Numbered from the stretch's first letter, positions 1 to 8,639 are shown. The stretch: DNA of 64,000 nt from Olivibacter domesticus (GCF_900109575.1 NZ_FOAF01000006.1:214320-278319); one strand, 5' to 3'. A program made the numbers and translations. The notes: generated from the letters alone by a model not told the origin.

Positions 1-274
1 CGGATAAATAACTATTGTTGGCAGTCTTTATGTTGTATTGGAGTGCTTCTTTCTCTGGACAAATTCTTTTTATACGAACATAATCGCCATCTAACACGCG
101 AATGGTAGTGGTTTCTTGTTTCTTTGTTAAGGTGTCTATTTTATTAGGCATATAATGAATCTCCAAAATGCCGCTTTTACTTGTGATCGTAATTTCTACG
201 GGAACCAGGGGTGACTCTTCCTTGGTGCAACCATAAACAAAGACCATACATAATAATGGTAAAAAAAATTTCAT
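1..274 (-). CDS. Small lipoprotein, 3' end outside window
   Basis: An ATG at 272-274 opens a frame of 91 codons that reaches the left edge without a stop, so the C-terminus is missing. The N-terminus is a short hydrophobic signal ending in a lipobox (MKFFLPLLCMVFVYGC, Cys16), followed by an acidic KEES stretch, as in many Bacteroidota outer-membrane lipoproteins. The mature part has alternating polar and hydrophobic residues suggesting a small beta-rich domain. I recognise no family. It lies downstream of the fucosidase gene on the same strand, separated by a strong inverted repeat, so it is probably transcribed separately. Confidence 0.75.
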   Translation of the reverse strand, partial: MKFFLPLLCMVFVYGCTKEESPLVPVEITITSKSGILEIHYMPNKIDTLTKKQETTTIRVLDGDYVRIKRICPEKEALQYNIKTANNSYLS

Positions 275-302
275 ATGCAATAAGATTTAGCTTGTTGAAC
301 AG

Positions 303-342
303 GTATACTAGACAAGGGTTAAAAAAACCTTGTCTAGTATAC
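303..342. terminator. 15-bp perfect inverted repeat, putative terminator
   Basis: Bases 303-317 and 328-342 are perfect reverse complements (15 bp) around a 10-nt loop containing a run of seven A (T on the minus strand). It sits between the stop of the fucosidase gene and the start of the lipoprotein gene, both on the minus strand. It is not followed by a clear T run, so termination is inferred from the stem and the location; an operator or protein-binding palindrome is the alternative. Confidence 0.45.
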
Positions 343-451
343 TACAAACATAAATCTTAACGAAGTAATTTGTGTTTACATCTACAGCACAAAATCTGTA
401 TACTTTATCGCTAAATATCTCATTTAGCCATTCTTTTGGACTGAAAACACC

Positions 452-1831
452 TTATAGCGCATTTTCTAATTTGTAAACCCACGCATAATTGGATGGTGTA
501 GTTGCAGGACTAAGCGCTGTTGGTATGATCTGTAGCTGACTGCCTTTATATTGGGTTTTAATTGTTCCTGTATATCCTAACAAGCTTATACTGCTTGGTT
601 TTTTAATATTTTTTACCCTAATCGGCATATCCGTCCATTTGGTACAGAGCACGTACAGATCCTTGCCCTTACGTGTATAGTAAACACTATTTGCTTTCAT
701 ATCCGCAGGCCTACTATCCCAAGCTTGCGTATCATAGATGGCCTCCCCATTGAGCGCTAACCAGTTGCCCATATCTAACAACCGCTCTTGCATAATGACC
801 GGTATCATGCCATCGGCGGTTGGGCCTACATTCAACAATAGATTTCCACCATTACTGACCTTATCAATCAAGAGATCGATTAATTGCTTCGAGCTAAAAT
901 AGTGGTCGGTCGTTTCAAAACGATTATAACCATAGGATGTACCAATACCTCTACTTTCTTCCCAAGGGTGAGCGGCTTGATCGCCGATGCCTTTTTGATC
1001 ATGTACTAAATCATACTCAGTGGTATAGTATCCGCCATGTTTGCTGCGCGTTTCTTTACCCCAACGATCGTTTACTACTACGGTCTCTTTTACGGGCGAT
1101 TCATTGTATAACCAGGCAAGGAATTCGGCACTTTTCAATGTGTCGCTAGCATAATCCCATTCGCCATCTGAAAAAATCACTTCTGGTTGATAGGCGTTTA
1201 CCAGCTCCTTCATCTGAGGGATCATATGCTGATCGACCCATTGATTGATAGTTTCCTTTTTATATAGGGGGTGACTCCATTCAAGTAGGGAATAATAAAA
1301 TCCCATATGTAGGCCCGACTTTTTTACCGCATCACTTAACTCACCGGCAAGATCTCGATGGGCACCGATTGCTACACTGTTCCACTTCGGACTGTACTGA
1401 CTAGGCCATAAGCAGAAACCGTCATGATGCTTGGAGGTCAGTACCACATATTTTGCACCGGCTTTCTTAAATAGTGTTGCCCACTTATTTGGATTGAAAT
1501 GCTCGGCCTTGAACATGGGAGCAAAATCCTGATAAGTGAAATTTTCTCCGTATGTTCTACGATGGTAATCCATAAACAATTTGTTTTTACTGATTAACCG
1601 ATTTTCATAGTGTTCTGCATATTTTTCATATACGCCTTCTACTTCATCAACAGGTGCATAAGCAGGTACAGAATAGGGCCCCCAATGTATAAATATACCG
1701 AACTTAGCATTGCTCCACCACGCGGGTGTTTCACGTGTATCAACGGAAGGCCAGTTGGGCTGATAGGTTTGGCCATTTAATTCGCGTACGGCTAACAAGC
1801 TTAAAAACAGGAAACAACAGTATCTGATCAT
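452..1831 (-). CDS. Alpha-L-fucosidase, GH29, secreted
   Basis: A 459-residue glycoside hydrolase predicted to release terminal alpha-L-fucose from glycans in the periplasm. Residues 1-21 form a signal peptide ending around LNGQ. GH29 landmarks follow in order: WWSNAKFGIFIHWGPYSVPA (39-57), KHHDGFCLWPS (134-144), LHMGFYYSLLEW (174-185) and the strand VIFSDGEWDY, whose Asp222 matches the family's catalytic nucleophile. HPWEESRGIGTSYGY (288-302) is the likely acid/base region, and NGGNLLLNVGPTADG (327-341) closes the barrel. A short beta domain follows. No SusC/SusD pair is adjacent, so it is not in a classical polysaccharide utilisation locus within this window. The precise linkage specificity cannot be read. 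Confidence 0.93.
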   Translation of the reverse strand: MIRYCCFLFLSLLAVRELNGQTYQPNWPSVDTRETPAWWSNAKFGIFIHWGPYSVPAYAPVDEVEGVYEKYAEHYENRLISKNKLFMDYHRRTYGENFTYQDFAPMFKAEHFNPNKWATLFKKAGAKYVVLTSKHHDGFCLWPSQYSPKWNSVAIGAHRDLAGELSDAVKKSGLHMGFYYSLLEWSHPLYKKETINQWVDQHMIPQMKELVNAYQPEVIFSDGEWDYASDTLKSAEFLAWLYNESPVKETVVVNDRWGKETRSKHGGYYTTEYDLVHDQKGIGDQAAHPWEESRGIGTSYGYNRFETTDHYFSSKQLIDLLIDKVSNGGNLLLNVGPTADGMIPVIMQERLLDMGNWLALNGEAIYDTQAWDSRPADMKANSVYYTRKGKDLYVLCTKWTDMPIRVKNIKKPSSISLLGYTGTIKTQYKGSQLQIIPTALSPATTPSNYAWVYKLENAL

Positions 1832-1868
1832 AATTTATTGGCTATATATTGGTTAAAATTAATTCTCC

Positions 1869-2081
1869 TTACTCTTTGGATTTCGGAGAGTGCTTTGTAT
1901 AGGTTTGCTGCCGGTTATAATACCGTTTACAATAAAAAAATAATGTTAAAAACAACAGCGTACTCAGTACCCCAATAAGGCCGCCTAATGTAACGCCATT
2001 CTTAATTAAAAACACTACATCTATCGCCAATAAGAGCAATGCTAATACGAGCATAAGATTAATTAACTCTTTCCTTTTCAA
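1869..2081 (-). CDS. Small two-helix membrane protein, unknown function
   Basis: A 70-residue frame starting MKRKELINLM with two hydrophobic stretches (about residues 8-26 and 31-50) and a basic, polar tail (KRYYNRQQTYTKHSPKSKE). The layout, lysines before helix 1 and a positively charged C-terminus, is that of a small inner-membrane protein. It lies 37 nt upstream of the fucosidase gene on the same strand, so co-transcription is possible. I do not recognise a family; its reality rests on composition and position only. Confidence 0.5.
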   Translation of the reverse strand: MKRKELINLMLVLALLLLAIDVVFLIKNGVTLGGLIGVLSTLLFLTLFFYCKRYYNRQQTYTKHSPKSKE

Positions 2082-2541
2082 CTTAATTGAAACCTATATT
2101 TTCACCCGTTCAAGGTACATATTTTCACGCTTTTATACAAATGAGTTGTTGATCTTTAAAATTTTCATTTTTATTAGCTAGATGGTATATAGTGAGGCTT
2201 CTTAATATGTATCGGAAACTAAAATCTTCTGACAAAGCCGCTGCCTCTACTTAGATAGTGCTACCAGAATATTTGAGGCCAATTTTAGGCTAACAAACAG
2301 TTATCCCTTCGACCATATACATAGCTTGATGCGCTTCTGTAAATAATTCATGTAATAGATATGGGCATTTTTATTCTTTCTCTTTACGAATATTGTGAAA
2401 ATATGAAATATTAGTAGCTTTGAAATTATACAGAAACCAATTAACGATTTGAAACCTAAAACGCATTACGTAAAAATAATATAGCGGTTCGCTAATTTTA
2501 ACAACAAAGCAATAACTTGCTCTTTCAGATACTAATTCGTC
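2082..2541. other. 460-bp intergenic region between divergent genes
   Basis: This gap separates the minus-strand membrane protein from the plus-strand phospholipase. The only clear element is the candidate promoter at 2392-2422. Short overlapping frames on both strands have no recognisable content. The sequence is AT-rich and shows no strong hairpin. Confidence 0.6.
2392..2422 (+). promoter_or_regulatory. Candidate promoter for phospholipase gene
   Basis: A -7 box TAGCTTTG (2415-2422, matches TAnnTTTG) is preceded at exactly 19 nt by ATTG (2392-2395), one base off the Bacteroidota -33 TTTG. It would give a leader of roughly 110 nt before the ATG at 2542. Confidence 0.45.
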
Positions 2542-5034
2542 ATGGATGATAGAAGAAATTTTATAAAAAAAGCACTGCTTCTGGCAGGAACAACTGGATT
2601 GGTCAATACGATTCCTCCCGCCATCCAAAGGGCTTTAGCGATTGAACCGATTGCCGGTAGCACCTTTATGGATGCTGAACACATTGTGATTTTAATGCAA
2701 GAGAACAGATCGTTCGACCATGCTTTCGGAACATTAAAAGGTGTGAGGGGCTTTAACGATCCCCGTTTTATCCGCTTACCGAACGGCAACCCGGTATGGT
2801 TTCAGCCAGACACGCACGGAAGTGCTTATGCTCCTTTCCGCTTGGATCTCAAGAACTCGAAAGCTACCTGGATGGGCGCCGTCCCGCATTCCCGGCAGAG
2901 CCAGGTGGATGCTTTTAATGATGGCAAACATGATAACTGGATAGAAGCCAAAAGAAAAAGCAAACCTTATGCTGATATACCTTTAACAATGGGTTATCAT
3001 AATAGACAGGATATTCCTTTTAATTATGCTTTAGCAGATGCTTTTACTATTTGTGATCAAAACTTCTGCTCGGGTATGACAAGTACTTGGCCTAACAGGT
3101 TCTTTTTCTGGACAGGCACCGTTCGGGAGGCTCCTAACGCTGAAAGCAAGGCCTGGATGCGAAATGACTTACCGCTTGGACAAGGGAAATGGAAAACTTT
3201 CCCTGAACGACTGGAGGAGGCAGGGGTTCCTTGGAAGGTTTATCAAAACGACATCACCTGTGGTGGTGGTTTTGTTGGAGAGGAAAGGTCATGGCTTGCC
3301 AACTTCGGTTGTAACCCCCTGGAACTTTTTGAACGGTATCATGTTAAATTTTCTTCGAGATACGTAAAAACATTAAAAAAGCAAACGGAGACCCTTCCTA
3401 CGGAAATTGCTGATCTTGAAAATACGTTAAAAGGTTTGAAATTGCAGGATGCTGCCTATGCTAAAACACAAAAGGCTATTCAGAAAAAACGGGAAGTGCT
3501 ACAACATGCTTATAAAGAGGTTGAACAATGGGCCGACAAATATTTCAACAACTTAAGTAATACGGAGAAAAATTTATTTAATAAAGCTTTCTCTACCAAT
3601 GCGGAGGATCCGGATTACCACCATCTGGATATATTAAAGTATACGGACGACCAAGGTAAACAGCAAGAGCTAAATGTACCAAAGGGCGATATTTTGCATC
3701 AGTTTAGAGCGGATGTGGAAAATGGCACTTTACCGACCGTTTCCTGGATGGTACCCGCTGAAAAATATTCGGACCACCCCACGGCTCCCTGGTATGGCTC
3801 TTGGTATGTATCAGAAATAATGGATATTCTTACCAAAAACCCGGAAGTATGGCAGAAAACTATTTTTATTATGACGTATGATGAAAATGATGGTTACTTT
3901 GATCATGTCCCCCCTTTTGTCCCTCCTAACCCTTATAGGGCAAATAGCGGAAAATGTTCGGACGGTATCGACACAAAAGTAGAATATACTGTACTGGCGC
4001 AAGAGCTTGCCGAAGGAAAGTCGGAAGAGGAAGCAAGGGGGGCGGCAATAGGATTAGGATTTAGGGTCCCTATGATTGTAGCCTCACCTTGGACGAGAGG
4101 TGGAAAGGTCTGCTCACAAGTGTTCGATCATACTTCCACCTTACAGTTCTTGGAAAAATTCCTAAATAGCAAGTTTAATCATACTATTGAAGAAAAAAAC
4201 ATAAGTAAGTGGCGACGGACCATATGCGGCGATCTCACGACGGTCTTTCAACCGGCGGATGAGCAGAAAGACAAAGAAAACCTACCTTTTATTCAGCGCA
4301 ACACCTATTTGGAAGACATACATCAGGCGAAGTTCAAAAACTCTCCCAGTGATTTTAGAAAGTTATCACAACAGGATATCAACCCCGCAAAGGTTAGGCC
4401 TTGGTTGTTGACTGATATGCCAAAGCAGGAAGAGGGTATAAAAGCATCTTGCCCCCTCCCTTACGAATTATATGCAGATATTGAACCAATGGAAGAGGGC
4501 ATCTCCCTCAGATTGGCTGCAGGTAATAACATCTTCAAGGATAAAAGTGTGGGCGCTCCTTTCACCGTTTATACATCAGCGGGAATCCGATCTTATGCAG
4601 TTGCTCCTGGCGATCATTTGCAGGATAATTTTGAGGTAAAAAATCAGCAATATAATCTAGAGATACATGGACCCAATGGATTTTATCGTGCCGTGAAAGG
4701 AAAATCTTCGAAACGAATGCTTACTTTGGATGCTTCTTATGAACTAAAGGAAGGGCAGGCAACAGGAAATTTAGTTATTACGGCAAACAGCCGCATGACA
4801 GACGCCTGCACCTTACAAATACTTGATAATGCTTATGCCCAACCATCTATCGAGAAGCATTTACTGCCTCAGGAAAAACTGCGCTTTATCATTCCCTTAC
4901 AACATAATCATGGCTGGTACGACTTTACAATAATGGTGAAAGAGAATCCAACGGTTCAATGGCTTTATGCGGGCAGAGTAGAAACTGGGAAATTTACGTA
5001 TACTGATCCACAGATGGGGAAATTAACGACATAA
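2542..5034 (+). CDS. Phosphocholine-specific phospholipase C (AcpA/PlcN superfamily)
   Basis: An 830-residue exported phosphoesterase expected to cleave phosphatidylcholine or sphingomyelin head groups. The N-terminus DDRRNFIKKALLLAG looks like a twin-arginine signal. The catalytic landmarks are LMQENRSFDHAFG (51-63, metal-binding Glu/Asn), NFCSGMTSTWPNRFFFWTG (174-192, nucleophile region), MVPAEKYSDHP (403-413) and MTYDENDGYFDH (444-455, metal-binding Asp). Residues about 275-335 are a Lys/Glu-rich probable coiled coil inserted in the catalytic domain. The C-terminal ~180 residues look like the paired beta domains (DUF756) of bacterial PC-PLCs. The SGNH gene starts 5 nt after its stop, so the two are probably one operon, perhaps for lipid or phosphate scavenging. 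Confidence 0.9.
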   Translation: MDDRRNFIKKALLLAGTTGLVNTIPPAIQRALAIEPIAGSTFMDAEHIVILMQENRSFDHAFGTLKGVRGFNDPRFIRLPNGNPVWFQPDTHGSAYAPFRLDLKNSKATWMGAVPHSRQSQVDAFNDGKHDNWIEAKRKSKPYADIPLTMGYHNRQDIPFNYALADAFTICDQNFCSGMTSTWPNRFFFWTGTVREAPNAESKAWMRNDLPLGQGKWKTFPERLEEAGVPWKVYQNDITCGGGFVGEERSWLANFGCNPLELFERYHVKFSSRYVKTLKKQTETLPTEIADLENTLKGLKLQDAAYAKTQKAIQKKREVLQHAYKEVEQWADKYFNNLSNTEKNLFNKAFSTNAEDPDYHHLDILKYTDDQGKQQELNVPKGDILHQFRADVENGTLPTVSWMVPAEKYSDHPTAPWYGSWYVSEIMDILTKNPEVWQKTIFIMTYDENDGYFDHVPPFVPPNPYRANSGKCSDGIDTKVEYTVLAQELAEGKSEEEARGAAIGLGFRVPMIVASPWTRGGKVCSQVFDHTSTLQFLEKFLNSKFNHTIEEKNISKWRRTICGDLTTVFQPADEQKDKENLPFIQRNTYLEDIHQAKFKNSPSDFRKLSQQDINPAKVRPWLLTDMPKQEEGIKASCPLPYELYADIEPMEEGISLRLAAGNNIFKDKSVGAPFTVYTSAGIRSYAVAPGDHLQDNFEVKNQQYNLEIHGPNGFYRAVKGKSSKRMLTLDASYELKEGQATGNLVITANSRMTDACTLQILDNAYAQPSIEKHLLPQEKLRFIIPLQHNHGWYDFTIMVKENPTVQWLYAGRVETGKFTYTDPQMGKLTT

Positions 5035-5039
5035 GCAAC

Positions 5040-6152
5040 ATGGGTATGAAAGGTTTGCAAAAAATAACGCTTCTTGGTCAATTAACTACTTGTTTGCTAG
5101 TACTTTCTTTTCATGCTGTTATGGCTCAGACACCCTCTTCTTATAAATATAAAAGGGCTGAAGAGCTTACGATGATTGGAAAAGCTTTTGCTAACAAGCA
5201 ATTTTATCATCGTATTGATACGGCTGATTACCCTGACCTACCGACACCGGTTAAGTCACTTCTTACCCACTCGGCGGGTCTAGCCATTGCTTTTAAAACG
5301 AATAGCACTGCTATTGCCGCTAAATGGCAAACTTCCGCCCGCAAGCCATCGGCAAATATGACGGCCATTGCTTTTGAAGGTCTAGACCTATATATTAAAA
5401 AGGATGGTAAATGGCAATTTGCAGGTGTAGGTAAACCAACTAACGATACTACTGAAGCGGTAGTAGTGCAGCACATGGACAGTGGTGAGAAAGAGTGTTT
5501 ACTGTATTTACCTCTTTACGATGAAGTTACTAATGTGTCAATTGGTATTGATGAGACGGGCAGCATTGTAGCGCTGCCCGATCCTTTTAAAAAGAAAATA
5601 GCCTTATATGGCTCGAGTATTGTTCAGGGGGCGTCTGCAAGTAGACCAGGACTGGCATATCCTGCGCGATTATCACGAGAAACGGGTTTGAACTTCATTA
5701 ATCTGGGTGTAAGTGGAAACGCCAAAATGGAGAAAGCAACGGCGGATATGCTAGCTATGATAGATGCCGATGCTTTTGTGCTCGACTGCATTCCGAATTC
5801 CTCTCCACAAGAAATTGAGGAGCGTACCGCTTATTTAATACGGACGATCAGGGCCCATCATCCAGAGGCTCCTATTGTGATGATACAAACATTGATCAGA
5901 GAGCATGGGTATTTTGACCAAGTAGTAGGTAATAAAACACGCGATCAGAATAGCATGATAACACAGCAAATTGAATCGCTGCAAAAAGAAATTAATAATT
6001 TATATTTTATTAAAGGGGATGATTTACTGGGAACGGATCATGAAGGCACTACAGATGGCACGCACCCGAACGATTTAGGATTTGATAGAATGCTACAAGT
6101 GATAAAGCCTTTTCTGACCACTCATCTGCCAATAGCCGGGCAGATACGTTAA
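5040..6152 (+). CDS. SGNH/GDSL hydrolase with GxDLY N-terminal domain
   Basis: A 370-residue exported esterase. Residues 1-30 are a signal peptide ending VMAQ. The N-terminal beta domain contains FEGLDLYIKKDG (112-123), the signature of the GxDLY domain. The C-terminal hydrolase has block I YGSSIVQG (190-197, Ser193 as nucleophile), block II INLGVSGNA (220-228) and block V DGTHPNDLG (339-347, Asp339 and His342), a full Ser-Asp-His set. The likely activity is removal of acyl groups from sugars or lipids; the substrate is unknown. An ATG two codons in is an alternative start. It follows the phospholipase by 5 nt. Confidence 0.88.
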   Translation: MGMKGLQKITLLGQLTTCLLVLSFHAVMAQTPSSYKYKRAEELTMIGKAFANKQFYHRIDTADYPDLPTPVKSLLTHSAGLAIAFKTNSTAIAAKWQTSARKPSANMTAIAFEGLDLYIKKDGKWQFAGVGKPTNDTTEAVVVQHMDSGEKECLLYLPLYDEVTNVSIGIDETGSIVALPDPFKKKIALYGSSIVQGASASRPGLAYPARLSRETGLNFINLGVSGNAKMEKATADMLAMIDADAFVLDCIPNSSPQEIEERTAYLIRTIRAHHPEAPIVMIQTLIREHGYFDQVVGNKTRDQNSMITQQIESLQKEINNLYFIKGDDLLGTDHEGTTDGTHPNDLGFDRMLQVIKPFLTTHLPIAGQIR

Positions 6153-6251
6153 ATGGTTGAGTTGTTGAATCGTGAGTAGTTGAATAGTTAATCGTTAAGA
6201 GACCAAACTCACAACTGGCAACTCACAACCCACAACTAATATAGTCTTGAT
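6153..6251. repeat. Modular intergenic repeat, copy 1
   Basis: It begins directly after the SGNH stop. It contains the I-type words (gttgaatcgt, agttgaatag, aatcgttaag), then the II-type words (caactggcaact, cacaac) and the start of the III-type word (tagtcttgata), in the same order as copy 5 at 21.5 kb. Bases 6193-6215 recur exactly, inverted, at 7369-7391 on the other side of the next gene. Confidence 0.75.
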
Positions 6252-6281
6252 AACGAATAAAACCCCTATCTTAGCCTTGCT

Positions 6282-7349
6282 ATGGCACTGAAAACAAATG
6301 GACCAGTACCTGACGGAGACGTAAAGATTTCGAGGAAAAAGCCTATTTTTCCTGTGAAACCTGCTTTGCGCAGGTACTTACGGGAATATCAACGGGAATC
6401 TAAACTTCCTATCAGCTATAAAGAGCTTCGCAACTTTAGCGATAGCATACCTGTATATGACAAAGATGGTAAGGATACACTTTGGGAAACACCTTTATAT
6501 CCGCCACACGAAATAGCCCATATACATGAGGGGCTTAAACATATTTATGCTTTATTGAAAGCCTCTGGCAATAATCGCATTGTTGAACATAAATTTATTG
6601 ACCGTATAGATTACTGTACATTTGGCAATACGCATCCCTTCCGAATCCGGATTGTAAACCGGCTAAATGATGTGTACGACTATTTTTACGTTAAACAGGC
6701 AGATGCCTCACGTATTTATGGCCTTGAGCTGGAAGAGATTATGTCGCCCAACAGGGTAAACTTCACGGTTGACACAGAAACATTGGTGGAAGAACATATT
6801 GTAGGTATACCGGGCGATGTTTTTAGTAGGCAATTAATGGAAAATCCCGATTATAACCCCATTAGAATTGCGAAGGAATTTGTAAAATTTAATGAACGCT
6901 GTTTTATCATGCTACTCGGAGATATGCGTTCTTATAACTATGTAATGCAGATTACCCCAGATTTTGATGATTTCCAGTTTAGAATCAGGGCAATTGACTT
7001 TGATCAAGAGTTCTATGAAGGAAATATGAAAGTTTATATGCCTCAGTTCTTTAAAGAAAATCTTCCTTACGTAAAACTTTCTATGGAGCACTTGACGGAA
7101 AAAACTGTTTTACAATATCAACAGGAAGAACGCTCTTCCATTGTACATCGGGTGCGAATTGAAAGACATCGATTGGCCGCCTTAAGAGATGTATCTCAAC
7201 ATGAACAGTTATCGCCCCCGGCAAATATTGCAACACTCAAAACACAATTAGCAGCCCACTATAAAAATCAGGATTACTATTCGTGTAAAACGATGACAGA
7301 TATAATTGAACTGAATATTAAGAATATTATCAGGCAGGTGAAGCTTTAA
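6282..7349 (+). CDS. Unrecognised protein with protein-kinase-like fold signatures
   Basis: A 355-residue cytosolic protein with no signal peptide. I do not recognise the family by name. The order of motifs is kinase-like: YDYFYVKQADASRIYGLELE (132-151; a possible ATP-binding Lys138 followed by a Glu-bearing helix), a hinge-like LVEEHIVGIPGD (168-179), LLGDMRSYNYVM (211-222) with Asp214 and Asn219 in the D-x4-N spacing of a catalytic loop, and IRAIDFDQE (235-243) with an Asp-Phe-Asp in place of DFG. A glycine-rich loop is not evident. The gene stands alone, bracketed by inverted copies of a repeat. A weak -7 box TATCTTAG (6267-6274) precedes it. The kinase reading is inference from motif spacing. 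Confidence 0.8.
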   Translation: MALKTNGPVPDGDVKISRKKPIFPVKPALRRYLREYQRESKLPISYKELRNFSDSIPVYDKDGKDTLWETPLYPPHEIAHIHEGLKHIYALLKASGNNRIVEHKFIDRIDYCTFGNTHPFRIRIVNRLNDVYDYFYVKQADASRIYGLELEEIMSPNRVNFTVDTETLVEEHIVGIPGDVFSRQLMENPDYNPIRIAKEFVKFNERCFIMLLGDMRSYNYVMQITPDFDDFQFRIRAIDFDQEFYEGNMKVYMPQFFKENLPYVKLSMEHLTEKTVLQYQQEERSSIVHRVRIERHRLAALRDVSQHEQLSPPANIATLKTQLAAHYKNQDYYSCKTMTDIIELNIKNIIRQVKL

Positions 7350-7350
7350 T

Positions 7351-7434
7351 ATTAGTTGCCAGTTGCGCGTTGTGAGTTTGGTCTCTTAACGTTTTGACTA
7401 CTTAACAACTCAACGATTCTACTACTTAAGAAGC
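7351..7434. repeat. Modular intergenic repeat, copy 2 (inverted)
   Basis: It starts 2 nt after the stop of the kinase-like gene and reads as the reverse complement of copy 1: agttgccagttg, then the 23-nt block 7369-7391 identical (inverted) to 6193-6215, then tacttaacaactcaacgatt words. Confidence 0.75.
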
Positions 7435-7513
7435 ATCAATTCCTAAAAAAATCTCATTAATAATCAGCCACTTAATTTCACACAAAAACACATCCGGCAC
7501 ATATTTTCCTAAT

Positions 7514-7529
7514 TGGCACGATATTAGTA
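7514..7529 (+). promoter_or_regulatory. Sigma-54-like promoter element (partial match)
   Basis: Bases 7514-7520 (TGGCACG) are a perfect sigma-54 -24 box. At the required spacing the -12 element reads TTAGTA instead of TTGCA, keeping the G but not the C. It lies about 50 nt before the ATG of a 51-codon frame. The -24 match is seen; use of sigma-54 is inferred. Confidence 0.4.
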
Positions 7530-7577
7530 TTAATGAGAAGGCTATTTTGAATGTTTAACTAAATAATTTTTGAAGAC

Positions 7578-7733
7578 ATGAAAAGAAACAAGAAGGAAAC
7601 AGGAGTAAAGTTTGAAAAACTATCTAAGTTAGCTAGAAAAATTGATAAGCAATTGATGGAGCTGTTGGTAAATGAATTGGAAAATTTCAAGCTGAACGCC
7701 AGTGCGCAATCTTCAACAATAAAAATAGCATAA
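7578..7733 (+). CDS. Small basic protein, 51 residues, unknown
   Basis: The frame MKRNKKETGVKFEKLSK... to ...STIKIA has 11 Lys/Arg in its first 25 residues and then an amphipathic helical stretch (DKQLMELLVNELENF). It is framed by a candidate sigma-54-like promoter 50 nt upstream and a strong intrinsic terminator 53 nt downstream, so it looks like a monocistronic unit. I recognise no family. A small RNA using the same signals is an alternative reading. Confidence 0.5.
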   Translation: MKRNKKETGVKFEKLSKLARKIDKQLMELLVNELENFKLNASAQSSTIKIA

Positions 7734-7785
7734 TTGTAATTACATCTACCTTTATTACATATACTATCTATCTATGAAAAACTTT

Positions 7786-7823
7786 CCCCAAGTTTGGTAA
7801 CACAAACCTGGGGATTTTTTTTG
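7786..7823 (+). terminator. Intrinsic terminator
   Basis: Stem CCCCAAGTTTG (7786-7796) pairs with CAAACCTGGGG (7803-7813), 11 bp with one mismatch, a 6-nt loop, and ATTTTTTTT follows at once. It ends the small unit at 7578. Confidence 0.85.
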
Positions 7824-7932
7824 TATTGATTATTGGACACCTTTATTGCCAAAACGCTACATATAAAGACATAGACTCCATTTTATGTACTAAATGGTTA
7901 TCTTCGTTACATCTTAATACTTCTTCATCACA

Positions 7933-8445
7933 ATGAATGACATAAACACTATCCTACATTTTAAGGATGCACTCATAACAGACTTGCCCAACATTGTTGA
8001 CATCTATAACAGTACAGTATCCAGTAGAATGGTCACCGCCGATACTGAAATGGTTACGGTAGAAAGCAAAGTGCAATGGTTTCACGAGCATAATAGCTTA
8101 ACCAGGCCCTTATATGTCATACAAAATGAGCAGCGGGAAACAATTGGGTGGTTAAGTTTTCAATCATTTTATGGTCGGCCGGCCTATGACGGTACGGCTG
8201 AAGTGAGTATATACCTCGACGAAAAGGCTAGGGGAAAAGGCGTAGGCAAAAAAACGTTAAAATATGCAATAGAAAAGGCTCCATCACTGAAAATTGATAT
8301 TATTTTGGCTTTTATCTTCGCTCATAATATGCCTAGTATAAATTTATTTCACCAAGAAGGATTTGAAGACTGGGGCAATCTTCCGGACATAGCTGTATTA
8401 GATGGCATACATAGAAGCTTGTTGATATTAGGACGAAAGGTGTAG
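7933..8445 (+). CDS. GNAT N-acetyltransferase, phosphinothricin-acetyltransferase type
   Basis: A 170-residue acetyl-CoA-dependent N-acetyltransferase. The N-terminal ADLPNIVDIYN-like stretch (DLPNIVDIYNSTV) and the acetyl-CoA loop EKARGKGVGKKTL (residues ~97-109) are typical of the pat/bar subgroup, as is the C-terminal NLFHQEGFEDWGNLPDIAVLDG. The family acetylates small amines such as phosphinothricin or methionine sulfone; the real substrate here is unknown. A variant -7 box TATCTTCG (7899-7906) lies 26 nt before the start. The gene stands alone and is followed by repeat copy 3. Confidence 0.87.
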   Translation: MNDINTILHFKDALITDLPNIVDIYNSTVSSRMVTADTEMVTVESKVQWFHEHNSLTRPLYVIQNEQRETIGWLSFQSFYGRPAYDGTAEVSIYLDEKARGKGVGKKTLKYAIEKAPSLKIDIILAFIFAHNMPSINLFHQEGFEDWGNLPDIAVLDGIHRSLLILGRKV

Positions 8446-8556
8446 ATTGGTTATTCGTTATTAGTTGTTGGTTATTGGTTGTTAGTAGCAAGACATCAGT
8501 ATCAAGTATCAAGACAATATTAGTTACGAGTTGTCCGTTGTGAGTTGTTAGCATGA
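8446..8556. repeat. Modular intergenic repeat, copy 3
   Basis: It begins directly after the GNAT stop. It carries the words ttattagttgttggttattgg, agtagcaagacatcagtatcaagtatcaag and agttgtccgttgtgagttg. Read on the minus strand it shows the same order of II- and III-type words (taact, then gtcttgatacttgatact, then gtcttgctact) as the copy at 21.5 kb. Confidence 0.7.
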
Positions 8557-8639
8557 CCCGATACTGAATAGCGTTGATGTTTTTTATTAGACTTATGTAG
8601 ATAAAAATATGTTTTCATTTTTTCAATTGTTTGATGTCG

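Noticed and set aside
2371..2628. An 85-codon minus-strand frame over the start of the phospholipase gene
   Set aside because: It overlaps the real gene's start and the promoter region and looks random.
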